A stretch of 64,000 nt of DNA. It comes from Antedon mediterranea. Taxonomy: Eukaryota; Echinodermata; Crinoidea; Comatulida; Antedonidae. The notes below the pieces were generated by a model. That model had not been told where the DNA came from and did not search any database. It saw only the letters and a list, made by a program, of their open reading frames with translations. Position numbers and translations under genes: made by a program. Position 1 is the stretch's first letter. Each line of letters opens with the position of its first letter. The stretch is from the NCBI RefSeq assembly GCF_964355755.1, contig NC_092671.1:4785001-4849000 (forward strand). Reading direction: 5' to 3'. Of this stretch, positions 30,301 to 40,557 are shown one piece after another.

Positions 30301-32255
30301 ACATATCCAAATTTTTAATTATATCACTTGACAGAAAATAATTATCAATATACACATGTCAAAACATTGAAGTATATCATTTTGGGGTGTTCTCAATAGG
30401 TTGGTCATACAGCAGCGTTAAAACACATGTTGCCATTGGTTCGTTTCACAGGAAAGTGTTTCCTGAATAGGGGTGTCCCAAAGGAGTGGTCCTACTCTTA
30501 TGTTTTGATACTACAGTACATTCAATTTGATTCAGGGGTAAGCCCCATCATTAAGGGTTACTCACCTCATGCAAAATTGAATCTGCACCTATTATGTAAT
30601 CTGTATTGGATCTAAAGCCTGCCAATGATGCTGGCGAATTTGGCTGCACATCCTGCAAAGAAAAACAAGATTAGGGCTAGCATCTAACTGGCCTGATAGA
30701 GGCCTCACATGTGATACATCATGTAACCTGTATTACAAATATACAAGAATAGGTTGTCGTTCTATAGCAGACTAATCATTATTGGCTGGCAGCCAATTTA
30801 ATTAATCACAAGCGCTTTTCCCTTTTCAATCGCTTAACCCTCTCCAAATAAATCTATTCTAGATACAGTGTATTTAAGTACTCTTGTTCGGAGACTCGTG
30901 TCTGTCTAACTTACAAGTACGTGCCAAACATTTTCATTGGCACCTTCAAAAGAACAGAATCGAATGCTGACACCAAGGAGACCCTGTCCGCCCCATCTTG
31001 CACCCCAGCGGGTGCTAGGGGTCAGTGTTACTTCCCGCACTTTCAACGACTTGCTGCTATAAACAAGCATCTTCAGAGGGCGCTCTTCATGGTCTTTTAG
31101 GATTTTTTTCAAGGTATCATCATCTTTATCCTGTTAAAAGATCAAAACAGATTTAATAAAAATTGAAAAATTAGATGAGAAGTACTAGGATTTACTGTAG
31201 TATGCCAGAATTATTCCGGTATGTAATAAAGGTATCCGTTTTATTTACTACACAGGTGGGTTATGCACTTGTCAATTGTATGACCCACTATACGACCCCC
31301 GGGAGAGGTGCGTCATGGGTGCGTCATTTACAAATAATTACTGTCGCAGGGGTGCGTCAAAAAACCTAGATGGTACGTCACATCAATGAACAAGGTGTGT
31401 CAATGTCCGTCACTTTACCACCCATCATATCATAAACAACATGGTCACAGTGCGTCAAAATGGGTGCGTCATGGTCACCTAAAGGTAAGTCACATTTTTG
31501 ACGCACCGGTGCGTCATGGTATTCAAAGGTATGACGCACATCGGACAAATGACACACCTCTCCCGGGGGTCGTATAGTGGGTCATATAATTGACAAGTGC
31601 ATTAGGGTCAGTGTATTCTGCATTATCAACAATGGTTTTTGTTGTAGATCAAATACAGGGTTTGTATGGTGCAGTATGTAGGTATACATAATTCATCAAA
31701 ATAAATTACTCCAATAACGATTATCTATTAATTATACAAAAGTAATTAAAACTCACAAGTCTTGAGTTTCCGATGGCAATGATGAAATCGAAAAAAGCCT
31801 CCAGACCAGCTTTATGTCCTGGGGAGTTTTCCTGAACCTAAAAAAAAACTTAACTTGTAATTTATATGTAGAAGTAGGCCTATTAGGCCTAGTATTATTA
31901 TAGGCCAGGCCAGGCCAGCCAGGGAGGTTAGACTCAGTCAGTCACTCTAGTGTCTCAGCAGAGCAGGCCAGTACTAATTGTTGGAATGCCTTATTATTAT
32001 CCTTTCCACCAGGCTGGACCAGCACCAGGACTGGGCTTATTTATTTAAATTAAAAATACAAATCAATACAATGTCAATAGAATAGCCTAGCTAGGCCTAC
32101 TCTGTAGGCTAGGCCTAGCCTAGTTAGGCTAGGCTAGGCCAATCGAATCGGGGCTTGTGGATTATTTGTTTTATTTATAATAAAAGGCCTACCCGTAAAA
32201 CATGATATCCTTCGGTTCCACCACCAGGTACTTCTGCACTAGCTGTTCCACCCAT
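27375..32255 (-). CDS. GORASP2: Golgi reassembly-stacking protein 2 (GRASP55/65 homologue)
   Basis: Eight exons: 32193-32255 (ATG at 32255), 31757-31837, 30915-31130, 30566-30652, 30102-30232, 29266-29428, 28726-28963 and 27375-27649. All are GT-AG and in phase; 417 residues (human GRASP55 about 450). The protein starts MGG, keeping Gly2 for myristoylation. Exons 1-6 encode the GRASP region of two PDZ-like domains, with [13 protein letters not shown] and [12 protein letters not shown] as the paired carboxylate-binding loops, and also [14 protein letters not shown] and [14 protein letters not shown]. Exons 6-8 are a Pro/Ser/Thr-rich tail like the regulatory SPR region, ending in hydrophobic-Pro repeats. 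The family tethers Golgi cisternae and takes part in unconventional secretion. A single GRASP gene is usual in invertebrates, so GORASP1 and GORASP2 are not separable here. Confidence 0.95.
27785..27850. repeat. Hairpin fragment with GACGTTTCGACTC
   Basis: GACGTTTCGACTC is followed by an inverted GAGTCG after seven bases. This looks like the end of a dispersed element; I cannot name the family with confidence. It lies in GORASP2 intron 7. Confidence 0.35.
31264..31601. mobile_element. MITE with 48-bp termini and TGCGTCA repeats
   Basis: Termini of about 48 bp (beginning TGCACTTGTCAATTGTATGA) are inverted with one mismatch. Both flanks are TTA (31261-31263, 31602-31604). The 240-bp interior has about ten TGCGTCA-like words in both orientations, for example GGTGCGTCATGG and GACGCACCGGTGCGTCA. 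It is 338 bp, with no coding capacity, and sits in GORASP2 intron 2. Confidence 0.9.
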
Positions 32256-33055
32256 AATACTTAAGTTCAATTAGTTCATCGGGTAAACAAACAATAAATG
32301 TTAAATTATCATTTGCAGCTAACCAGCAAACGACTCGCTAGCGTCCACACAACCAACAGCGGTATATGTAAAGAAGTACGAACCGACTCACAACTCACTC
32401 AGCCAAAATCGCACCTGCCGCTGCTTCTTCGCCGTTATTAAAACTTTGTGATTGAACGTGGCACAGGGCAAGGAATTATGGGATATGTGCCGGTTAGATT
32501 CTATTTCGATATGCATGGATGATCACAAAAAGTGGGAGAAAGATGAATGCAAACTCTTCTTTTGCAACTTTTGAATATATAATATAATCCTTTTTGCAGG
32601 ATCGTTTGATGCAGTAAAAACACTTGCTGCTAGTAGGCATACTTTTTGTCTTATTAAATATTATGTAAGTTCTCCTACTTTTAGTTTTACTTCTTCATCT
32701 TTTATTTTAGAATATTGTTGTTTTTTGTGTTGTTGTAGTACATAGTGCTTATCTGTGTTGGTGCAATTTGTCTGTGTATTTTTTTACTCGGGGTACCCGA
32801 GTCTAGTACTTACTCATTTTCTCCTTCTCTTCCTCCATCTGGACACTATTGAGTAAAAAGTGCGATTTTTAAAGTACTACTCCTCCCTTATTCGTTATAG
32901 TATTGAGCTGGGATTTGGCATGAACATACAACAGGGACATGTCCTCAAAGCTATAGAGCCGGATTTTTAATTTTTTGTTAATTAATTTGTTTAATTAAGA
33001 AGCCACAATGTGTGACACACACTACAGCGTTATGTAGTTATATGGTTATATGCGG
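32256..33055. other. GORASP2 upstream region
   Basis: No gene seen. The first 220 bp (to about 32480) are richer in G+C and probably hold the GORASP2 promoter. A stretch at 32597-32645 resembles 34762-34812. Confidence 0.45.
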
Positions 33056-33126
33056 ATTCTTGGCGTAGTGGTTATCACGTTTGCTTAACACGCAGAAGGT
33101 ACCTGGTTCGAGCCCGGACGAAAATT
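33056..33126 (+). tRNA. tRNA-Val (AAC), possibly a pseudogene
   Basis: A box GGCGTAGTGG, anticodon stem-loop TTTGC-TTAACAC-GCAGA with anticodon AAC, B box GGTTCGAGCCC. The acceptor stem ATTCTTG/CGAAAAT has one mismatch and one wobble; the T stem has one mismatch. A run of seven T follows at once, as for RNA polymerase III termination. Weaker than the copy at 33336. Confidence 0.6.
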
Positions 33127-33335
33127 TTTTTTAACTTTATGGTGAAAAGTACTGTATACGCAATATGATAATTATACAGAGTATATCTTATTTTTATTAT
33201 TTTTTAAAATACTTATTTTGTGTAATCGGTAATTATCACTTTTACACATGTTTATTTTGCTTTGTGCTTATTACCATTTATTTGTAATTTAAATGGATTA
33301 AAAAACTTTCTGTAACCCACATTTTTAATGTAAGA

Positions 33336-33407
33336 GGTTTCGTAGTGTAGTGGTTGTCAAGTCTGCTTAACACGCAGAAGGTCCCGGTTCGAGCCCTGGC
33401 GAAACCT
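33336..33407 (+). tRNA. tRNA-Val (AAC)
   Basis: A seven-pair acceptor stem GGTTTCG/CGAAACC, A box TAGTGTAGTGG, anticodon stem CTGC/GCAG with loop TTAACAC (anticodon AAC), and T loop TTCGAGC with one C-T mismatch in the T stem. A TTTT terminator follows within 10 bp. No intron. Confidence 0.8.
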
Positions 33408-33607
33408 ATTTTCTTTACTTTCTAACTGTATACGTCTGTATACAGCTTCTTTCGCTGTACCCCGAGTATTGCACATTCGTGCTTGTTATTTTTATATAGG
33501 CCGATTATGATATGCCAATTTCTGGACAAATAAAGATACTATGACTATGAGATACAATACATTGCACGTAATAAATGCTAGCTATACAAATTGAACTGAC
33601 ATTTTTA

Positions 33608-33705
33608 GTCGCTCGCGTGCAACGCGACTCTACGGTTCACTATGTCGGTCGGGCGGTCGGTCGGTAAACACTAACTTGAGCACGCGACTGCAGCCATGTA
33701 TATGG
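33608..33705. repeat. Dispersed short repeat, copy 2
   Basis: Matches 341-465, including TCACTATGTCGGTCGG and GAGCACGCGACTGCAGCCAT. Inverted ends AGTCGCTCGCGTGC and GCACGCGACT. Confidence 0.7.
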
Positions 33706-34690
33706 CCTTGTTTTTCTTCTCTCTTTTTCCATACCCGTGAACGAACATATTTTCTATTGTTAAACATTGTTTTATAAGCTATAGTAGGCCTACATTCATT
33801 TTATAACCATTAGGCCTAACATTGTTTGTATACATTTTATACCTACTACCTAATTTGTTTAATCATATTATTGACATTGTTTTTTTAATCATTTGTTTTC
33901 TAAATATCAATGTTATAAACATACATTTTGTACCGTGCCAAATTGCCAATGTAAACATTTTTGCTCATTTTCAACATCATTACAAATTTCACATTAATAA
34001 CTATCGGACATTTTCCATTTTTTGTTTATTTTCATGTGGCAAAGCCACCTTTATTCACCACTTAAATAAATGATAATACAAAGTAATAAATAACAAACAT
34101 GGTTACATTTAAAAATTCTGACAACAGAGGATGGATGCCATCTTATAAATACTATATGTTTTCTGCAACTTTAACTGCCGGAATGTATTTTCCATATATA
34201 TAATATTTCCATAATTAATAGCCTACACTTGTTGGTAAAATTTATGTACAATTTGGAATTTTAAAAGGGCACCTTTTTTATATGTAAAATATACACAACT
34301 TTGTTTTTCCAACATTGATTCCAATTAATTAAGCTATTGTAAAATTTGTTTTTTCCCATTTATATTGTACATTTTGTCAGTAAATGCGGAATTAAATTAT
34401 TTGACTTTTATATTATTTTGTAGGCCAAACTTTACATTTTGTTCTATAGTACCTACATTATTGTTGTGTATATAAAACAATTGGGTTTCTCAACCACTTT
34501 CCAGCTTCTTGGAATAGCGTCAATTAATGAAAAATATTAGAAATGCGTTCCAACAGTTGAGTTATTTCATTTGTGTGCTTAAATCTAGATAATATTCCCT
34601 CTGTCTTAATTCTTGTGGATTCAACCAAGATTTACAAAATAATGTTTTTTTGTAGGATCGATAATAATTAGTATTTAGTGCAGGATTGTT
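33706..34690. other. Non-coding A+T-rich stretch
   Basis: No gene or structured repeat seen. The open frame at 33822-34073 is low-complexity hydrophobic and has no family resemblance. Confidence 0.5.
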
Positions 34691-34924
34691 GATACAGAAA
34701 CAGGACCAGTATTTAGTAGTACCGGTACTTAATGTAGGATCGCTACTATAGTGTCGCTATTAAGTGCAGGATTATTTGACGTAGAAACAGTACTTGCTGG
34801 ACCAGTAGGCGTACCTAATGTAGGAGTTCCTGTACTTAATGTATGATCGATTGATTCAGAAACAGTAGGCCTGTTTACTGCGCTACTACGTGTATCCATT
34901 AACTTTGGTGATAAAGTAGACATA

Positions 34925-35753
34925 TCCGGTACCTCACTTGAAGTTGCAGTGCTAAGATTTGGACATGGTAATTCATCCGATTACTTGCCGTATTATTTAG
35001 TCTCTTAGATTTTTCAACTGGTTCCCGTAATTTCCAAAATATGGCTCCATGCATCCAGATCATCATCAATATTACAATCAAAGTCAACAAACAATTATCA
35101 ACAATATCCAAAATGTCCAACAGATCACAGACACAATCGTCATACAAACAATTTACACAATCGTAATATTAACAATTCCGTTTGTCATATTTGGCCAGGG
35201 AAAATCAAGCTCCTCTTTAGTACCGGACCACAGAACACGCGCCTGATAGGCTAAAAATTAATTACCAACCATATGACACAACATATCTTTATTGTACGCT
35301 TTGTGGACATATATGCGATATTTTATTCCGGGTTTTGTGATGGCCAAATACCGTTCTACAGAAGTTACGGTTGTGAAAGTTGACGATAACTGATATACGT
35401 AGCGTAGGTTGCAAATGAATGGAATTTGCAGAACCCAATCGAAAACATTGAATTGTCAGATCAAAACTATGGTGAAATGGACTTTCAACAACAGTAAGCA
35501 ACAGAGTTGGAGCTATCATCAAAAATAGCGCGTCGGATATAGCAAGGTTCGCTAAGTAGATATTCAAGGAATTACGAAGGTACTTGCCACACCATACGTG
35601 CACAGTCGTTATATTGCCAACTATGCCAGTAAGTACAACCAGTGGTACAAATATATATATTATATTTATATAGATCAATATCGCTATATAAATATAGTTC
35701 ATCTCTTCTTCCCATTCTACAGATTCTGTTTCGTTCTTTTCCATGACTGCCAT
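34925..35753 (-). pseudogene. Class A GPCR pseudogene of the local array
   Basis: The first part reads in one frame: an acidic N-terminus with VEWEEEM, TM1 with GIVGN, then NSLNIYLANLAISDALFL for TM2, as in the intact neighbours. After the TM3 Cys the frame is lost: the TM3-to-loop-2 sequence (QLSSTFTTVTSVERYLAITK) and the DFPWP-type loop 2 are recognisable only in other frames, as is TM5 (LTLIVILMMIWMHG) and the NTASNR end of loop 3. TM6, TM7 and NPxxY are absent; a Ser/Thr-rich frame of unclear origin follows at 34729-34923. Multiple frame breaks and a missing C-terminal half make this non-functional as a receptor. Confidence 0.85.
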
Positions 35754-35825
35754 CTTCGCCTTCATAAAACAACAAACATAAAAATGTATTATGTTGTTAA
35801 ATAGCTGCAAAGATCTTCTGTTCAA

Positions 35826-36340
35826 AATTAGTTATGTTTAATATTTGAAATATGCTTTTTAAAATGACTTCAGTAAGTTGATACGTTGTTGATTAATGTA
35901 GAGATTAATTTGTTCTTGAGCTATCGAGAATTTTGTACTCTGTATTATTTTTTCCGATGTTGTAGTCATGCCTGCCGGTTGCCAGTTCTCGGGCCAAACA
36001 TAGAACTATGATGTACTGTTTTAGAATAACATGCAATTATACTCGACTATAATTTTATACTAAAACTAATGTATGAGGGTTGCGGTTAATGTATTTACAT
36101 AAAGGAAACATGTATTTAATTTTTTTTAATATCAAATTGAATGAATGCTAGAAAGCGTGTTAATATTATCGACAAGTAAATGGATTTTACACATTAACAA
36201 CCTAATTAATTAGGATAACTGGTTTAAGTATATTAAACTTCAACAAATGCGATCTAAGAAGTTTAATGGATAAAACGCTTTGAAGAGCGGATAAAACACT
36301 CCATGGTCAATTTAAATGTGTGATGTAAAACGATGAAAAT
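35826..36340. other. Non-coding spacer
   Basis: No gene seen; plain A+T-rich sequence upstream of the GPCR pseudogene. Confidence 0.5.
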
Positions 36341-36348
36341 GAAATCCA

Positions 36349-36492
36349 ATTTACACAGACGAGCGGTAAAGGTAGCGGTAAACGGTAATAAGCCAATACA
36401 GAGTCTAACGCAGAAAAGTTCAGGATATAGATACAGATATGTGGGACAATCACGCGATTTCTACCGTTACCACTCGTCTGTGTAAATTAGCC
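36349..36492. mobile_element. Short MITE-B copy
   Basis: 144 bp with inverted ends CCAATTTACACAGACGAGCG and its partner ACTCGTCTGTGTAAATTAGC, matching the termini of the element at 16056-22806. Only about 70 bp of interior remain and they differ from the larger copy. The outer bases are worn. Confidence 0.85.
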
Positions 36493-36540
36493 ATAAATTA
36501 AAATACAGATTATCATTGATTATCATTGAAGAACAAGAAA

Positions 36541-38355
36541 TATTTTAAAATTCTATTTTGACAAACCAAAATTAGTTACTGACTTGAATGACAGTTTTAG
36601 TGCTTATTTTACGAGCACTAAAACCTTCATTCAGCCAAAGATAGTGTAGTAGGAAGATGTTACACTTCGCTCAAAAATTAGAGAACCGCTCGAGATAGGG
36701 CGCCTCTCACGACGAGTAGGGATAGACGAATCTGAAAGATGACGAGCGCAATGGCAAATCCCAACGAAAATGGTGTTTTTGGCAATAAATTGTAAAAATA
36801 AGCCACAAAAAACATCAAACTTCTTTTTTTTTTCTTTATTATACAAAGTTAAAAATTAATATGATGTTTTCATACTGTTTTTGGATCTTTTTAATTGTTA
36901 ATACATTTATTTGGAGTGAGTTTTGGAATGACATGACTGTAAACACTGAGCTAGGATCAGGAGGAGGCTCACGCGCGCCTGTAGACGCAATCATGAATGG
37001 ATGCTGGTCATCTCGTACCCAAACCAACCCGTACCCAAACCAACCCGTACCCATAAAAACTCTTACTCATCTTGGTAAACCCCAGTCAAGTCTGAAGTCA
37101 TAATGCAAATTTTACAGTATACAGTATTGTTGTTGGCAAACAATAAATGATTTATGAATAAATGATAGCAATTCTTCTGCAATTTCAATATTTTCTATAC
37201 AGCAATTTCTAAAAACTCTAGGGGTAGGTAGAAATTATCTGTTTCTATAGATTAATAATATAGAATTCTAAAACTTCTATAGGCCTATATAGATTCTATA
37301 GAACATTTTTTGTAAGGGTAGTATAATAAAAGGGGGTAAAGTAGGCCTCCCCACGGAAATTTTTTTCTTTGATATACCTTACCAATATTATTAATGAACT
37401 CATCGGCTTATAATTAATATATTATCGATAATGTTAGGCATTACATAATCATGGCAAATTACGATGAATGCACGAAAGTTTGGAGTGTTACAAGCATATT
37501 AATATAATAATTATTAGTTATTATTAAATTATTTAAATTAATAGATAATTAACAATAATTGTTTTTTTTTAAAGTAAAAAAAACATACCCGTATAGTCCT
37601 AAATTCCTATTGAATGTTGCGGCCTACTGGTACCGTATTCATTGTATATGTTTCCTCTTATAGACGACTATTTGTATAATATTATTGATTACAATAGAGA
37701 TTGATTGATTGATTACACATGCCATACTACCTATTCTCTTTTATTACCCATTTAGAAATAATCCATACGTAATCGATTATTATATAGGCATACACATTGT
37801 AGGCCTATTATTATTACCACTAATAGGCCCCTAATTTATTTATTCACTCTGATAAAAAAGTGTTTCTAAAGCTAGGTATTACATTCTTTATCTCTGTCCA
37901 ATGTTAACAATTAAATGTAAATAATAATTTTTAAAAAGTTAAGTTGATGTCCAAATAAAAACATTAGGCCTAAAATAAAAGAAATAAAATATGGTAGATA
38001 TTCCAGGTACCTAAACAATTCCAGGTAATTGAAACACAAATTTGTATTCCAAAACATAAAAATATGATTTCATTTGCACTTTCTATAAAGATAACAGTAC
38101 ATTTTATATGTTAAATTCGTATTAAATCTTAATTTTACAGTCATATTATTCTTCTGTTATATAGCCTATTTCCTATACAATAACCCTCCGTATCCCTACT
38201 CGACGTGCGAGGCGCCCTTTAAATTTAGCTCCATGTTGTCTCGCTTTTATTTGCATTGAACGAATAGGAAGTGTAACATCTTCATACTACACTATCTTTG
38301 ATTCAGCTCAGTAACTAATTTTGGTTTGTCAAATAGAATTTTAAAATAACGTATC
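36541..38355. mobile_element. 1.8-kb element with long terminal inverted repeats
   Basis: The left arm, 36541-36735, and right arm, 38190-38355, are inverted copies over 150 bp or more. Shared words include TTTTAAAATTCTATTTTGAC (one T fewer on the right), AACCAAAATTAGTTACTGA, AAGATAGTGTAGTA and AAGATGTTACACTTC. The left arm has an extra 46-bp hairpin (36590-36635, TTTTAGTGCT...AGCACTAAAA). The interior is A+T rich and non-coding, with a duplicated ACCCAAACCAACCCGT at about 37017-37048. Class unknown; a Foldback or nonautonomous DNA element is likely. Confidence 0.75.
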
Positions 38356-38940
38356 TTCAAACCAGATAAACATTTTCAATCATGAAGAACACGAAACTTC
38401 TTAAAATACCGACACGGATTATATTATTTCGCAAAATCGTAACAACTGCACTGAGGCTTAATTATTCACAGCAACTACGATATTTATTAAATGTAATGGA
38501 CTGTATTTATTAAACCGAACTACGGTGGTACAACATACTTTATCAAAGAGACAGTATTCTACCCGTATAGAATGTACTTTATCAACTAGACAGTTAGGTG
38601 ATCTAACTTTATTAATCGTGTTTGTGTGCAAATCCTTCCGGGACTAACGACTGCCTTTGGGTCTCTTCTTTGTTAAACTGTCCAGAAAATAAATCGATGT
38701 TACAAAATGTGGAATACAATATTGTCATTATCGAGTTAATTCAGAAGTGTATAAATTGTCATCAACAATTTCTAGTCAACCTTTTGTTAAGGTGGTTAAG
38801 ATTTATATTAGACACTTGCAATCTAATCAGTATGAGTAAGTTTTGTAAGAAAACTATAGAAGGTAATAATAAAATCGACTCGTGTTTTAGATCTAAATGC
38901 GGTATTTGCTGCTCCAACCACCGCCACTATATTTGACAAT

Positions 38941-39213
38941 AAAGCTAATTGCCTATACACTATCAAATTTTATGTGACAAAAAATGTGTCCATAATGGAC
39001 GTGTTGATGTCATATCACTACCATATTTGGGTATATTACATAGCCTATGCAGTAAATACGCGAACGTGATTGCTTGAAACTACATCACATGACTACCGCT
39101 GCGAGGATCGTAAATCGTAATATATCCTCGAGAACGATGATTGACCGAGTAATTTTCGCGTACCATATTTGGGCATTTTTGTCAAACTAGTTTGATAGTG
39201 TAGACAGAGCTTT
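38941..39213. mobile_element. MITE-A copy
   Basis: The right end GTGTAGACAGAGCTTT and left ACACTATCAAATTTTATGTG are family termini; AATGTGTCCATAATGGACGT and TCACTACCATATTTGGG are inside. About 110 bp of unrelated sequence near 39045-39160 separate the two halves. Confidence 0.75.
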
Positions 39214-40260
39214 CTTTACATTGCAGAAGAGGATATTGGTTTCAACTGGATTGGACGGGTATTAACACATGCATACATGAAAGACCATACATGAACTAAC
39301 GTTTGATGCAATAGACACAGTTAACTATACATGACGGTGCTTGTATATTACTAGAATGTAAAAGACATTTTTTGCTGTTTATCAATAATTCATTTGTGAA
39401 AGCCCCTTGGTTAGTTTCATATGACGGTGAACGTAATGAACACAAACTCCACCCTTGTGGATAACCGGTAGTATGGAAGACAAAGTAGTTTTTCTCTTTT
39501 GGACTGCTCCACTGGCTCTAGCTTTTTACAATTTTCATGTATACGGTGTGTTGTGCATACAGAATTATTACATTTTTTTCACAACTTTTTTTTTTTTTCA
39601 TTTCAAACTGGCACAATTATTTGTGAATAATAACGTAATTTTAAAATTTAGAATAGAAACATAGATATCATGAGAATAGTCAACTCCAACACATTCACAG
39701 CTCAAACGCGCACCATTCAATTCAACTTTTATTTAAATACAGAGGCCCAGATTAACTTCTCTGGTCCGTGTACAAAACAAATACAATTTCACAACAATGC
39801 TTTAACAATATAAATATACAGTATACAGTATATATATATTTAATAGTTTAATAAAGTTTATGTTTAAACGAGTCATTGTTGTTGATAATATAGAGTTGAT
39901 TTTTTTTAACTTTAAGCCTGCAGTAAATACATATATGTTTTTAATTAATTGTTATATTTAGAGAATTTATAAGTTCTAACAAAATAAATATAATATTTTT
40001 AATGATCGTTATCTATTACAAACTAATAAATCTTAATTTATATTTAACATTATTTCACTTCATCGCGGTTTTATGCCGACTACATGAATACCATGTCAAT
40101 AAGATAATTTCTGAAACAAACATATGCCAAATATTTTTTAATTGCCTTACCTATAGTTTCTGTATATTTCTGAGTAGAAACCAAAAGAAATAATTTCACC
40201 GTACGTAAAAACAGATTAGTTCGATTCGATAACCATGCATTATAGTATGATTTTCTCTGC
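39214..40260. other. Non-coding spacer
   Basis: No gene seen. A (TA)n-like stretch lies near 39820-39840. Confidence 0.5.
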
Positions 40261-40261
40261 T

Positions 40262-40500
40262 TAAGGCTTGGTTCCATCGCAATGCAATCTAACAGTACAC
40301 TGAGTTCGCCTTGCCAAGATAGAAACAGTCTATTGATGTGGCTGCGACAAATACTACACAGTATTACATGTTCTCTGCGGCGCGCGGTGCATGTTAAGAG
40401 GCGTGGAACTGATCGTGTCGCAGCCACAGATAAACTTTTGATCTCTGGAACCCTGCTGTTAGATTGCTATGGTTCCTCTATAGGACGCAACGCAAGGACG
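40262..40500. mobile_element. Foldback-type element beside GPCR copy 1
   Basis: The left end GGTTCCATCGCAATGCAATC (then TAACAG) is inverted against CTGTTAGATTGCTATGGTTC on the right. Inside, a perfect 13-bp pair TGTGGCTGCGACA / TGTCGCAGCCACA brackets a G+C-rich centre (GCGGCGCGCGGTGC). The right flank carries repeated CGCAACGCA words. Confidence 0.7.
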
Positions 40501-40557
40501 CATACGCAACGCAGGAAATATTTAAAACAATACAGAATGTACATTTTTCCAAACATG

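Noticed and set aside
34729-34923. Ser/Thr-rich frame considered as the tail of the GPCR pseudogene
   Set aside because: It does not resemble the tails of the intact copies, and TM6-TM7 are missing between; left as unexplained.
38622-38936. 104-residue Cys-containing open frame
   Set aside because: No signal peptide, no regular Cys pattern and no family resemblance; treated as chance.
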